Positions 1-11,578 of a stretch of 64,000 nucleotides of DNA are shown here, one piece after another (positions within the stretch are counted from its first letter, which is position 1; each line of letters begins with the position of its first letter). The stretch is taken from assembly GCA_015680685.1 (NCBI GenBank), contig MNCI01022530.1, positions 59,839-123,838 of the forward strand. The letters run 5' to 3'. The notes below the pieces were generated by a model. It was not told where the DNA came from and did not search any database. It saw only the letters and a list, made by a program, of their open reading frames with translations. This DNA comes from Gnetum montanum (taxonomy: Eukaryota; Streptophyta; Gnetopsida; Gnetales; Gnetaceae). Position numbers and translations under genes: made by a program.

Positions 1-1955
1 CTGTCGATGAAGAAATTCTTGCATTTGGTCCATTTTCACATCAACATTTCACAAGCGATAATTTTGTGCAATCAATGTTTCATTCTCTTAGCACATCTAG
101 TTCAAGTCCTTCTGGATTGAGTATGTTTCCACTTCAACTATGGATTATTTAAAGATGCCATTATTGCCTCCTCCTCAGCCTTCTGAAATCATTTTAAAAG
201 CTATTTAATAACTTCATCTCATGTCACTACTGGGCTAAGGATTGCTTGATCAACAAGTTGGGCATGAAGTTCAACAACCTCCATGGCCAAGCGTTGATTT
301 TTCTCCTAAGTTGTTTCTAGTTTCCCCTTTAAAATAATGCATCTACCCTTTGCATTTAATAGCTTCAACTAGGTTGCAATGATGTTCTCCGAAAGATCAA
401 AGATGCCCAGAGTTATTTTCCTGATTCCTACTAATCGTTCTAGTAATTTTTCATGTTGAGCTATGTTTAATTTTTTGTTGATCATGCCTATGGATGTCTA
501 CACATCTTGAAGTGTAGATATGTCTAGTACAAACACCATAAGTATGTTCAATGCTTCTACTACATAATTAGTAATCACTTCTGCCACTATCTCGTATTCT
601 TGGTGTTGCATTACCGAGATAGTTATCCTTTCACCTTCCTCCAACCTCACTGATAAAGTGGCAACATTCCTAGAGATTTTTGGGAATAGATGGTGTGTTA
701 ATAGTGATACCATCACCTCCCAAGATTTAGTATCCAACTTCACCAGCAGCTGTATTCTTTGGGCAAAGAAAATGGGACCACCTCTCTCCATTTGGCTAAC
801 AGTTCAGGCCACATCGTTGAGGTGACTCATTGTTGGTCGATGCATAGATGGATCTACCCTGCTCATTCCTACTTGTTGCTCTTGTTTGTTCAAGAGTTGT
901 TCTCAGATTTTTTGTAGATGCTCAATGGTTGTGTGGGCCTCTGGTGTTGTCTCCTAAGTGGTTGGTGGTGGTGGTAGCTCCTCTAATTAAGTCATCGCTA
1001 GCATCTTCTCTTTCATGATCTCGGACCATGAAGCCAAAGAAGTATGCCTAACTGTATCATTAGAGTAGCAAGTAATGCCTATCCTCTTGCAAATTTTTCA
1101 GATGAGGCATGGAAAGTGAAAGGTCTTCCTTCCACATTCATTTTCTTTGAAACGTTTCTCAATCTTCAAGTATAGCAATTGTGCAAGGTTAATAGAAAAC
1201 TTCCCACTTAGATTGGTGCATGCTCAGGCAGAGAAAGTAGTCACCTTGCTTGGCCTCACCATTAGATTGAGGTGATAGGTCGCAATCTTGAAGTAAATCC
1301 ACTTCGTCAATGTAAGCACATCATACTCCTTATGGTCCACCTTGTAGCAATGCTAGGTTTACTCCTTGGCCTTAGGGTTATCTTGTGTGGATAATTCTGC
1401 CAGCTATGTTTCAGTGTTAGGCAACCCAAGTGCCTATGCAATAACTTCTACTGGATAGGACACTTGAATGTCCTGGATCTTAACTATGGATCCCGACCTT
1501 CGATTGTTCTACAAGAGGTATGTTTCTCCCATGTACCACTCCCCATTGGACATGATGCTTGGCCACATGGGAGAGGTTTCCAGTTGAGTCTTGACATCCT
1601 CTGGAGCTTTTTCAAGGAATGGCCCAAAGTTGATCTCTATAAGGACTGATTGTTGAATCTCTCGAGACTTAATGATATCAAGGTAGGCTTAAGTCAAAGT
1701 GACTTCAAGCCTTGGCATAGGTCTAGGAACTTCTTCTCATTGCAATTGTTCAATCGACACTTCTTCTTCTAGAATCTATCAAACAGATTCCACTTTGGGC
1801 TCCTCACGAAGAGGTCTAGTTGCATGGGTTGCCTCAGGTAGTTCTTGGCCTTATTCTTACTAGCCCCTTCCAGCTCTAGGCTACTTCTCACATGGTTGCA
1901 AGGGTTCTCATTTCTATAGATGTTTTTGTTTGGGTGTCATCTGTAATCACAATAA
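1..1955 (-). pseudogene. E0: decayed ORF of a second LTR-element family (putative plant transposon protein-like)
   Basis: Read on the minus strand, this stretch is a coding relic with many stops and no usable full frame. It appears to start near 1950 with MTPKQK, a basic start common to plant retroelement first ORFs, just downstream of an LTR-like block. Around 1320-1020 the frame reads TKWIYFKIATYHLNLMVRPS, then a LSGKFSINLAQLLYLKI segment, then a FHFPCLI-stop-KICKRIGI segment. This layout recalls the C-terminal part of the 'putative plant transposon protein' domain, which often sits in retroelements. The 97-codon open stretch at 498-791 lies in the same decayed region and I do not recognise it. 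The orientation and position fit the first ORF of an element whose 5' LTR lies at about 1956-2600. The family assignment is from motif memory and is tentative. Confidence 0.4.
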
Positions 1956-2600
1956 GATGATGGATTAGTAATCATTATGTAACCTTAAAACAATTAGAAT
2001 ACTGTATCTTTTAAAGATTGTTACACTTTGGCTAAATTGTTATTATGGCTGATTTAATTAATTCAATTGTCATTTTGCATATGTATTATCATTAATAAAT
2101 CATCCTAGGGATTGTTGGAAGGGTTAACTTGTGAAAAATTTGATTGTTTATATGTGATTAAGGTTATTAACCCTTGGGGGAGTTAGGAAAATTTCCAAAA
2201 AATTTCATCAATTTTTCATTGAAAACCCTAAGGTTTACGGCCCACACAATAAAGATCTTACCTTCGGTAAGCACAAGATTGAAAAACGAAGTGATTTGGA
2301 TAGATGGTTGGGAAGTTATGAGCTCTAGAAGGTTTTAGGCTCTAAAAAATTTCAAAAAACTTCCCTTGTGTTATGAGCAAATGGCAAAAAAAAATTGCAA
2401 AGTGTTTAGCGGTATATATAGGGTTTTTGCGTTGCTTTGACAAGGCCTAGTCGACTGGGCCTCATCGACTAGGGTGGATGCATCAATGGGGCCTCAACAA
2501 CACAATTGTTGACCACCATAGTCAAACTTTGACTCGAGTCAAACTTGTAAAATATGAAGAGTTTTTGAGTGAAATTGGTATAAAATGAAAGCTTAAAAGA
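1956..2600 (-). repeat. E0: LTR-like block (putative 5' LTR, minus)
   Basis: Read on the minus strand, this block holds a GTCGAC/TCGATGAGGCC palindrome-rich part (about 2510-2440), then a TATA-box-like CCCTATATATA (about 2420-2412), then about 400 bases without coding potential. That order (palindromes, TATA, leader) matches a U3-R-U5 layout and resembles the U3 of the gypsy LTR at 10341-11255. The ends are not defined and no partner LTR is in the window. The right boundary is where homology to the 3' spacer of E1 stops. Confidence 0.35.
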
Positions 2601-4029
2601 CCAAAAATAGTATGAAAACATGAAAAGAGAATGTTAAATTTCATAAATTTGGAAAAATGGAAATAAATTGATATAGTGAATGAATGAAATGAAAGATTAA
2701 GGAGGATTGAGCGGTGTACTCAATGGAATACACGAAAGGTAGGATTGTAGTGATGTCAAAGGTAAGGAACCTTAACTAATCAAGCTAAGAACTATGCAAG
2801 TGGATCCTCTCCATAGTAGGCTTATGCCCTTTTTTCCCTTACATAACCTCAACCAAGGAGTCCGTGGGCTCCATAGTTGATTTAATGATCATGACAAGTT
2901 AAGGACCAACCCAAAAGAATCTACTCAAGAATCCCAACACATCAAACTAAGACATAGAGAGCATAACATAGAACCCGGTAGTGAGGTGAGTTATGGCAAC
3001 ATGGATGGATGATAAAGAAGGTGGAATAGAGTTCCGAATTGAGGTCATAAGAAGTCCCTTGTGGAATTTGTATTTAAAATGACTTGAAAAGTTCCAACTT
3101 CAGTCTAGACCAAAACCATATGCTTTTAGTGACTTTTCATTGTCACTCCAAGACTAATCCACTCACTTGAGACACAAGAATGCTTCCTCAAAACAATCAT
3201 TATTCCATAAAGAGAGGAAAAGAGAAGTAGGAAATGAGAGAGAGGACCTTAGTTAGAGGGGACCTTCAGGCATAGGTGCATGTTGTTCAAGCCCCATAAC
3301 CAATGCTTGTAGCCCATTTATTTATCAAAGGGGTGTGCTTTAAATTCCAATAGTTTTTTTTTTCTTTTTTTAATGGGAACCACACCTTACAATGATGTTA
3401 TTTTGACTTCCTTTAGTGGGTGGTTTGGAACGATAAGAAGTTCGTGAAACACACTCAAGCACTCAAGCAAGTAGAAGAGTACAAAGAGTATTGAGTCCCA
3501 TTGAAGTCATACCCTTTACAAACCTTTGGATCCTTCCTAATTTTGAAACTACCAAAGTCACTTATTGATTAAAAGTTCTTTTAATGGAAGGGCCTCAAAT
3601 TTCCAAAACAAGGAAAACCATAGAGTTCATTAAATGGGTGAATGATGTGGACTCACTACTTGTTCCATGAAAAATAAACCATGTCAAAGTCAGCAAGCAT
3701 TAGAATTCAAAAATAGAAACCAGATGTTGACAATCACAACATTAAGCACAAACCATCATTAGTAAACAGCAATAGCGGCATTGTGTCTTATGATAATAAA
3801 GTAATTTTATTAGCAAAATAAGAAAATATCACACTTAAATCAAAACAAAACAAATTAAAATATATAAGAAAGTGTAAAATAGTCAAGAAGGTTCAAAGGT
3901 ACTTAAGATGGTGAAAAATTAGAAAAATTAGAAAAATCAAAAATTTGTAAAATAAATAATCTTGTAAAAATCAAAAACGTGAAAAAAAAGTAGAAAAATT
4001 GAGAAGCCATGTTGATAGTTAGCATGGAT
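2601..4029 (-). other. E1: non-coding 3' spacer
   Basis: This AT-rich stretch lies between the integrase end and the lost 3' LTR. It has no coding potential but aligns by eye, block by block, with the spacers of E2 (23366-25230), E3 (41798-43736), E4 (59179-59945) and E5 (56490-58356). Shared blocks include CCTTAGTTAGAGGGGAC and the hairpin at 3332-3386. Conservation of a 1.5-2 kb untranslated 3' spacer across copies suggests it has a role in the element's life cycle. Confidence 0.7.
3332..3386 (-). other. E1: conserved spacer hairpin
   Basis: GGTGTG at 3332-3337 can pair with CACACC at 3381-3386. In element sense, the inner stem is TTCC with GGAA, next to a TTTAAAG bulge. The equivalents are at 24616-24676 (E2), 43021-43071 (E3) and 57050-57103 (E5). 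Confidence 0.5.
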
Positions 4030-5350
4030 GGCTGTCTCCCCCACAACTAAGTTAGAAAGAGGAGATCTAAAAGATAGAACATGGTTGTCCATCCATTAAG
4101 GCAGTATTCACACTAGCATATTTTAGTTCTAGGAAAGGCTTTACTTATTGGATGTTGATCAACTACTTTTTATTTGGGCATTCAAGTTTGTAGATTATCA
4201 TGGCCCCAAAAGGAAAGGTTTGATCAATTATATAAGGTCCCTCCCACAATGTTTGGAATTTTTCCTTTTGGAATACATGTGTGGGGTTCTAGTAGAGAAC
4301 CTTATCTCCTAGTTGAAGTTTTACTTTCCTTATTTTAAGGTCATGATGTTCCTTGTTGAATGCCTTGTTCACGTCATTCAAAGATAGGGCCACCAATTGA
4401 TTTTCGTCTAGCACATTTAGGATGATTAATCTTTCTTTTTGTGCTAGACTTAGGTCAAGATTTAAATCGCCGATTGTTGAGAGTGTACGGAGCTCAAATT
4501 GAATCAAAAGCGTTGGAAGTTTTTGTACACTAACTCATAGGAAGAATAGCCAATAAGAAGTTTCCAAGTTGAACAAGAAGCCCAAAGAGCATCATTAAAC
4601 TTTGTACTCCAATCCTTCCTGCATTTGCTAATGGTCCACGTTAGTATTTTTGTAATCTCCCAGTTGGTTACCTCTGCTTGACCATTGGCTTGGGGGTGGT
4701 AAGGTGTTATTAATTTATGTTCTACCCCTAAGCGTTGTATTAATTTTCAAAAAGTGACACCTATGAAGTGAGTTCCATTATTAGAAATTAGTGAACATGG
4801 CACCCCAAACCTATTTACAATATTTTTTTGTATAAATTTAGTAGCAATGGATGATGTACAATCAATAACGGCTACTACTTCTGCCCATTTTTTGTAGTAG
4901 TTAACTACTACTACAATATATGCCTTTCCGTTAGACATGGGTGTGATGGGACCCATGAAATCAATGCCCCATATGTCGAAAGGTTCTAGTGGTTGAATCC
5001 ACTATTGAGGACCTTCCATACGATTTCTCATCCCCTCGTATCATTGACAACATTCACAAGACTTGATGAACTGGTGGGCATCCCTAAAGATTATAGGCTA
5101 ATAGTATCTTGCCATTAGGATTTTTATGGTCATGCGTCTCCCTGCATAGTGGCCTCTACAAGGCCTTTCATGAGCATCCTAGAGAACTCATAATTGATCT
5201 TCTTCGGGGAAACACTAATAAATTAGGCCATCAACACACACGTTGTAGAGGTGTCCATTAATTTCCATGAAGTATTTGATGCAATGAAGGAATTTTTGTT
5301 TCTTTCTAAAATCCAAGTCTTATGGCATCTCTTGAATGAGAAGGTAGGTG
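4030..5350 (-). pseudogene. E1: integrase (broken)
   Basis: This is the retroviral-type integrase (HHCC zinc-binding N-terminus, D,D-E core) that would insert the cDNA into the nuclear genome. On the minus strand, [20 protein letters not shown] (4956-4890) is the region around the first catalytic Asp. [17 protein letters not shown] (about 4815-4760) should hold the second, but reads NNG where the family has DNG, so that Asp is Asn. NGQAEVTNWE keeps the catalytic Glu (codon complement 4672-4674). The C-terminal part (4507-4289) ends in KVKLQLGDKVLY. Frame changes and stops break it. No chromodomain follows. Confidence 0.8.
4038..4048 (-). promoter_or_regulatory. E1: internal polypurine-tract-like motif
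   Basis: In element sense the motif reads AGTTGTGGGGG and lies directly after the integrase region. E3 has the same GTTGTGGGGG form at 43737-43747, and E2 and E5 have related motifs at the same place. It resembles the element's own 3' polypurine tract, so it may be a second plus-strand primer site. That role is inferred. Confidence 0.45.
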
Positions 5351-5439
5351 AGGATGCCATTACACCATATTATTTTTGTAGGCATTTGTTCACATATTGC
5401 TCCTATAAAGAGGAGTTCATCTGAAAATTGATCAAAGAG

Positions 5440-5960
5440 CAGGCTTTCCTCCTCTTTATTGTCCCATCTTAAGCAAGAGAGGTGGTCAGTGACCACATTC
5501 TTGGTTCCTTTTTTATCTACCATTGTGAGATCAAACTCCTATAAGATAACAAGCCACTGTATAACACGAGGGCTCATCATTGACTTATTCATGAGGAAGC
5601 AGATTGCACTATGGTCTATATGCACAAATACTTTGTAACTAAGCACATAGTTCCTGAACTTTTCTAGCACATACACCACTACCATTAGTTCTTTCTCTGT
5701 GGTGGTGTACTTTAACTATGATTCCACAATGCTTTGGCTCATGTAGTGGATGTAGTATGGATGTTTCTTATCATCCATCTATGTGAGCACTACTCCCAAA
5801 GCATAGTTAGATGCATCCGTCATGATGTGGAAAGGTCTAAACTAGTCTGGTGCTTGTAAAATTGGTGTTTCTATGAGTTTCTCCTTTAATTGTTGAAATG
5901 CATGTTCACATTCCTTAGTCTAGATAAAAAGTGCATCCTTCTTTGTAAGCTCTACCAATA
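5440..5960 (-). pseudogene. E1: RNase H domain (broken)
   Basis: This domain follows RT and would degrade the RNA strand of the RNA-DNA hybrid during reverse transcription. The minus strand reads FHIMTDASNYALGVVL, the usual gypsy RNase H start with its first acidic residue, then KELMVVVYVLEKFRNYVL. It ends in KKGTKNVVTDHLSCLRW, the common end of the domain (5523-5460). Several codons have become stops, so it is not translatable as one frame. E3 and E2 have the same layout. Confidence 0.75.
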
Positions 5961-6780
5961 GCTTTGCAATCTTAGAGAAATTCATTATGAATCATCGGTA
6001 GTAGCCAGTGTGTCCAAGGAATGACCGAACATCTTTTACGGTCTTTGGTTGACGTGTTATTCCTTGGATGATCCTTATCTTTTCTGGGTCTACCTCAATC
6101 CCTTTTTGCAAAACTCGGTGCCCTAGCACAATGCCTTCTTGGACCATGAGATGGCTCTTCTACCAATTGATCTGTAGGTTTGTCTCTACACATCTCTTTA
6201 GTACTTTCTCAAGTTGGTCCAAGGCTTGCTCAAAGGTAGCTCCATAAGTGGAAAAGTCATCCATAAAGACTTCAACACCACTACCAATCTGTTGTTGAAA
6301 TATACTAAGGACCAAGCATTGAAATGTTGCAGGGGCATTGCATAGGCTGAATGGCATCTTACAATATGCAAAAGTCCCCCAGGGACTCGTGAATGTTGTC
6401 TTAGCCTAATCTTCTAGTGCAATTTGAATTTGGTTATAGTCACTATAACCATACAAGAAGTTATAATAAAAATTCCTAGATATGGTGTCTAACATTTGAT
6501 CTACAAATGACAAAGAAAAATGATCTTTAAATGTTTCCATATTCAATAGCCTGAAGTTGATGCAGACCTGTCGTTTGCCATCCTTCTTTGGTACAATTAA
6601 GTGGGCTAACCCACTCACTATCCACGATTGGATAGATGAAGCCCACCTTGAGGAGCTGCTCTATTTTCTCTTTGACGATTTGCTTCAATTTGGGTTTCAA
6701 CCACCTCTACGGCTACCTTCTAGGCTTCATGGCTAGGTTAGTATAAATGTGATGTTGGCATATCCTTGGATTGATTTTTG
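5961..6780 (-). pseudogene. E1: reverse transcriptase (broken)
   Basis: This is the reverse transcriptase core of the pol polyprotein. Minus-strand motifs in order are FIYPIVDSEW; VPKKDGKRQVCINFRLLN (6618-6540); FLYGYSDYNQIQIALED; MPFSLCNAPATFQ (6357-6319); and the catalytic FMDDFSTYG, with the Asp-Asp codons at complement 6256-6261. The catalytic pair is intact, unlike in E2. A frameshift near 6610 and stops near 6400 and 6160 split it into short open stretches. The motifs match the plant Ty3/gypsy type with GLCNAPATFQ. Confidence 0.85.
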
Positions 6781-7099
6781 TTAGATCTAGATATGACCAA
6801 GCAAAGGTTGTTGACCATTCATTCACCACTTTCAAAAAATTTACTTTTTATTTAGGAGTAAGTTTGGCATCAATTATTATCGATTTACCATTCTTTATAA
6901 ATGCATACTCCATACCAGTCGGTAAAGTTTTTAGCTCTAGAGGCTCCTGCTTGAAGTGATTTGGGATTTCCAACTCTCCACAACAGTTATCATCATCTTC
7001 ATTAAAGAATTGGAAATGAACTTATTCAATTTTGTCCAAGCCTTCAACATATGCACAAGTTAGGCTCTTAGTTGGTTCCATGCATAATGTGTTACTATC

Positions 7100-7819
7100 T
7101 GAGTCAACTATCAGCCACTAGGTGCCCTCCTATTTTGTGGCTGCTATATACAAACACCTTTGAATGTTAATCTCTTGTGCACACTGATTACATGCTTTAA
7201 TGTATGTACTCTTGATTGACCAAATCTTTTGCACGCAATTGCATCCATTATCATTGTACACGATGCATGGAATATGCTTCTTCTTAATCCTGTATAGTTC
7301 ATTTTCCTTGCATATTTCTAAAGATAGGTCCCTTATACCCCATACATGCATCAACCATACTTAACCAAGCCCTTCCCATAATGATGGGAAGTCACTTTTG
7401 CAATTGTCCACCTTGATCACCAAAAAATCACTAGGATAGGACCACCCACAAATTGTGGTCGCAATTTCCTCTACTAATCCTAGAGGAACAATGATTAATT
7501 GATCTACTAATTCTAGATGAATGTTGCTCTTCTTAAGAGGTGGTAGGTTCCAGGCCTTATACATGTCATGGGAGATGAGATTAACTCTAGAACTAGAGTT
7601 AAGAAGAGCCTTGCATGGCTCTTGTCCAACAATCTGTAGATAAATGAGTGGACTTCCTAAGTCAAATCTTTTTGTAGGAAGATTGCTAGCCTTAATCCAA
7701 TCAGAAACAGCATGTGTTAGGATTATAGTGAAAATCTGAGGTAGCACTTGGTTTGAAGGGCACTTGAAGGTGTTTGATGCAGAAGATGAGGGTGCTAAAG
7801 ATGTAGGGCGATCAACCAA
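7100..7819 (-). pseudogene. E1: aspartic protease region (broken active site)
   Basis: This retropepsin-like domain would process the gag-pol polyprotein. The 152-codon open stretch 7819-7361 holds the active-site loop as ALLNSSSRVNLIS, where E2 and E5 have ALLDSGSRVNLIS or ALLDSGSGVNLIS. The catalytic Asp is therefore Asn (codon complement 7598-7600) and the following Gly is Ser. The downstream ICGWSYPSDFLVIKV matches the other copies. A frameshift near 7360 then breaks the GRAW motif, and the C-terminal part continues in another frame at 7354-7130. The protease must be inactive. Confidence 0.8.
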
Positions 7820-7824
7820 ACTAG

Positions 7825-10186
7825 GTTGTGAGGGCTGGAGAGGACTACTAGGTTAGAAGAAAGTTATTTTTTTTGATCGATTGTGTAGACCACTTGGTTG
7901 AAAAAGTGGTTGTGAGTGCATAGCCCTCGTAGCATTTCGTTGTTGTGGCTATGAAGTAATCTCACCCTACATGGATGGAGTAGGAGATAACTAGGTTTAA
8001 GGTGGCAGTGTATGTGGCAGAGGGATGTGGAGGATGATAAGGATATGAATATGGGTTTTCCCCTCAAGTAGATGGTGAATGTGTTCGGTGATACTTTGGA
8101 GAGTAATAGTAATGCTGGAATGATGTATGACTTATAGAGCTTTTAGGGGAGACAGGTTGTTGAACATAGTACCCATATGGATTTTGGTTGCTTATAAGGA
8201 TACTATTGCCTTGGTGATGGCATTTTCCATGACTATGGTTGGTACCACTATTGGTATTGTTCATAAGGTTGTGGAGGAGTTTCACTTAGGTAGTAAGCTT
8301 GTTGTTGCTAATGGAACCATCTTGGACTACCTTAAGGGTAAGGCAATCATCTTGGAGCTTACCTATGTGCTAGGCAAGGATTCAATGTGTACACTCTAAA
8401 CTCTTGTAAGTGTGACATCACAAGGAAACATCCCTTTGGATGTTCGTATTGATAAATGTCACATTCAATTTCATCAACAAAGTTAGACTCCAAAACTTCC
8501 TCTACTACAACAGCTTTTGCCCTTACCTCTTTGGTAGACACATTTAGCTTCTTTTTGCCTCCTATGATTATGATCACTATTTTGCTCTTTGGATTCTTCA
8601 ACAATCTTCAAAGTGGTTTGAAATTTTTCAACCAAAGAGTACCATAATTTGTCAATCTTGGCCAAAATATCAAAAACAAACTTTTCAATGGGCAAGGTCT
8701 TTTTGGTCACCACTTCATCAAGTGGTGATTCTTCTTCATCACAAAATCAAACCTCTGATTTTATGATGGAAGGGTCTCTATTATACTCTTCAGCACTTTT
8801 CCTTTTCATAGCTCACCTTCTTCTTTTGCTACTTGCTTAATTAGCCTTTGCATTTCATGAGCTCTTAGTTCAGACAATATTCCTTGGGCATACACCACAA
8901 GGGTTCTTCTAGTTTCTACTCTAAGCCCATCTATGATGTGGCAAAGTTGTTCCCTCTGAGAATAACCATGGCCAAGGCATTAATGTAAGAGTGAATAGTA
9001 TTAACCCATGCTAGTATCCAAGGGTTCATGTGCTCCTTATTTCCAACCTTGGATTTGCCTTTTTAGATTAGTTACTTTGGACTACATTTGATATTTGTCA
9101 TTAAATAGCTCTAGCATGGTACTCCATCTGCAAATAGATTCTAGCTCTAAGAACTAGTACCAACTTTTAGCTTCTTTGATGAGTGTCTTTGGGAAAAGCT
9201 TGAGTTTTTACCATTTATTCTTTATGTTTTTCAAGGCACAAGCATCATGAAAACCTTGTATATGTTTCTGTGAATTAGAATTATATCCCCCCTCAAATCT
9301 TGGGATATTGTTCATATCTAGGTGTTTGATTTGACTATCTATCATATACCTAGTTGGAATTTTAACTATCTTTGCAATCTTGAGCATGCTTCGAGTCACT
9401 AATAGAGGTTCATCATCATCACTGCATCGATGACGCTAATGATGGTTTTGGCCATCCCTTCGATTTTGGTGGCCATCACGATCATTGTTATCTTGTTGAT
9501 CACCTTCATCACAATTTTTTTATGGCATCTTCCATGAGAACTGTCAAATGAAGAGGAATGTTCAAAATCAGATGAAGAGGATGAAGAGGAAGGTGGACTG
9601 TCATAGCCACCGTGGTATCCACCATCACTCTTACGCTTATTATGATCACCATCCTTAGATCCCTTACTATTGTGATGCTTGCTTGAGTTCCTACCTTGAC
9701 TATCACATTTTCCTGAATCCAATTTATGAATAGTGGATCATAGGTTCAGGTTCACATCCTCTTCACTATATTAGGGGATGGAAAATCTTCATGTTGAGAA
9801 CCTTCAATAGGAGGATCCATAGTGTTATCTTGATTTAGTAGGAACAAGGGATTGGTGTAATTTTTCCCCTTTGTAGCTTCATGGAGTTTCTCCTAATGTT
9901 AATCTCATTTGCATTGGTAGTTTTGAGTTTCATATCCATCCACAATGTATTCTTCATGAAGATATGCTATGCTTAGCTTCTTAAGGTTCTAGAATAGCAT
10001 CCCAGGCATAGATCGATAAGGGGACAAGATGATGTTGCCTTCCATATCACGCCATCGCAGCTGTTCATCCTAATGTAGGATGAAGGTGAAATTTGACACA
10101 AACTCATCTGGATGAGTGTATACCACCTTGCATTCTTGTGGAACCAGTGGTTTGGTATCCTCGTGCTTGCGAGAAGAAGAAGACAT
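7825..10186 (-). pseudogene. E1: gag (broken)
   Basis: This is the structural capsid protein relic. It begins MSSSSRKHEDTKPLVPQ at complement 10186, 135 bases downstream of the primer binding site. It then shows a conserved N-terminal block (VVYTHPDEFVSNFTFILH), a Ser/Asp/Lys-rich low-complexity block (9722-9500), and a capsid-type block with MNNIPRFEGGY and FHDACALKNIKNKW (9399-9208). Near 8470 there is a CxxYxxxHPKGC motif, corresponding to CxxCxxxHPKGC in E2, E3 and E5 and probably a variant zinc knuckle. A Pro/Ser-rich linker to the protease follows. Frameshifts and stops occur throughout. Confidence 0.75.
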
Positions 10187-10320
10187 TTTGCAAAACAAAA
10201 TAAAACTATCAGTGTGCTTTTATCATTTTATGTATAACGGGAATAATATGACCTTGAGGTTCGTAAAACAATATTAATGGTATTCACTTAGACCTAAATA
10301 GCACACATACCACAAACAAA

Positions 10321-10339
10321 GTCCCCAGCAATAGTGCCA
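10321..10339 (-). promoter_or_regulatory. E1: primer binding site (tRNA-Asp type, degenerate)
   Basis: In element sense it reads TTGGCACTATTGCTGGGGAC, directly next to the LTR end at 10341. It matches the E2 and E5 sites and the tRNA-Asp-complementary form TGGCGCCGTTGCCGGGGA used by Athila/Tat-like elements. Most differences from that form are C-to-T or G-to-A changes. Confidence 0.7.
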
Positions 10340-10340
10340 A

Positions 10341-11255
10341 TGGTGAGCAGTGAGGTACCCTTATGCCCAACCATATGAATCATAAAGCATTCACACGCAA
10401 TCTGGTCAAATTTCATGGACTTTATCATTTTCGATGCACTAGTCCTTTAGGAAGCGAATCTAGCCTTAAGGTCAATTGTTGTCTTCCCAATTACACTTAT
10501 GACGTTTGTTGGTATGGTTAGGTGTAACTGAGGCATCTGATTATTATCATTTTTTGTTTTATAGTTTGGTGCTCAAAATGTAGATGAAAGGAAATTGATT
10601 AACTAATCTAAATTAACTAATTAACTAGCATTTAACTAACCCTAAAATAAGCATCCGATCCCACTTTCCGTACATGTCCTAAACCAACGTATCCACTACT
10701 GAGTGTACCAAGTAATAATGTTGCTGAGATTACCAAGTGAATATGTGTTATGCTCGAAGCGGTCGTACTTATGTGTGTAATCTATCTAGCTTAATTGCTT
10801 CATTAACGTAATAACTAGAAAATATTTTAATAACTAATTGAAAACATTTAATAAATAATTAAAAGCATTAAATGCCTAAATGAAATAGGTAATCTATCCA
10901 AAGTGCTGCAAGGCTTATCAGAAAGCTCGTCTTTATTGTTGCACACACTATCATGCTTAGGTACAACAATGCTTGAATAAGGATCCGTACACTCAATGAC
11001 TCTTCCTGTAGGCACTCGAGAGAAAAATTCTAACTTTCAAATGAAAAAACTACAAGAGCTTCACTGCACCTATAATGTCTACTTTCCATAAATGCAATTG
11101 CATGCACATATTTATAGCTGACTATAAACACTATGTCGATAGGGCCAGGTTGATGCATGATATGATGTATCAACTAAGCCTGGTCGATGAGGCCTAGACG
11201 ACAAGGCCACGTCAACAAGGTCTCATCGACATAGTCGACAAAATGCAACTCATTA
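10341..11255 (-). repeat. E1: 5' LTR
   Basis: On the plus strand it runs from TGGTGAGCAG (a mutated TGATGAG end) to about CTCATTA (a mutated CTCATCA). In element sense, U3 opens with repeated GTCGAC, TCGATGAG and AAGGCC palindromic motifs, then a TATA-like CTATAAATA near 11115. The rest aligns with other family LTRs. The outer end abuts an oppositely oriented LTR fragment, so the element probably inserted into an older LTR. Confidence 0.75.
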
Positions 11256-11306
11256 GTTAGGATTAGTTAGAGACCAATTAGTTATTTAATTTAGATTAGT
11301 CATTAA

Positions 11307-11342
<36 letters not shown>

Positions 11343-11578
11343 AAGCACCCACAAACATAAAACATAAAATGATAAAGATCATATGCCTCAATTTCACTTA
11401 ACCATACCTTTGTACTTCACAAGTGTAATCAGGAAGACAACGAATGACCTTAGCACAAGATTTACTTCCTAGAAGACTAGTGCACTAGAAACTATAAAGT
11501 CCATAGAATTTGATCGGATCGTGCATGAATGCTTTGTGATTCGTATAGTTGGATGTAGGGGTACCTCACCACTCATCA
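11256..11578 (+). repeat. Gypsy-family LTR fragment, plus orientation
   Basis: This is the last part of a family LTR, including CATATGCCTCA, GGAAGACAACGAATGACC and the end GGGGTACCTCACCACTCATCA at 11578. It lies head-to-head with the E1 LTR. Its U3 part is missing, as expected if E1 inserted into it and the remainder was lost or lies outside the window. Confidence 0.75.
11311..11340. repeat. (CT)15 microsatellite
   Basis: Fifteen uninterrupted CT units sit inside the plus-oriented LTR fragment. None of the other family LTRs in the window has this tract at the equivalent place, so it expanded after insertion. Confidence 0.95.

Larger units (their letters stand above)
2601..11255 (-). mobile_element. 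E1: Ty3/gypsy LTR retrotransposon, 3' end lost
   Basis: This is a minus-strand element. From right to left it holds a 5' LTR (10341-11255), a tRNA-Asp-type primer binding site, gag, protease, RT, RNase H, integrase and a non-coding 3' spacer. Gene order with integrase last places it in Ty3/gypsy. The tRNA-Asp primer site and the lack of a chromodomain suggest the Tat/Athila side, which is an inference. Its 3' LTR and polypurine tract are absent: near 2600 the spacer homology shared with E3 gives way to an unrelated LTR-like block. All ORFs carry stops and frameshifts. The catalytic RT and integrase residues checked are kept, but the protease active-site Asp is Asn. Confidence 0.85.

Noticed and set aside
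4030-4300. Chromodomain after integrase
   Set aside because: No aromatic chromodomain signature is visible after the integrase end in E1, E2 or E3. The reading runs into the polypurine-like motif and non-coding spacer.
10341-11578. Terminal inverted repeats of a DNA transposon
   Set aside because: The inverted arrangement comes from two LTRs in opposite orientation. There is no transposase, and both halves match known LTR landmarks.
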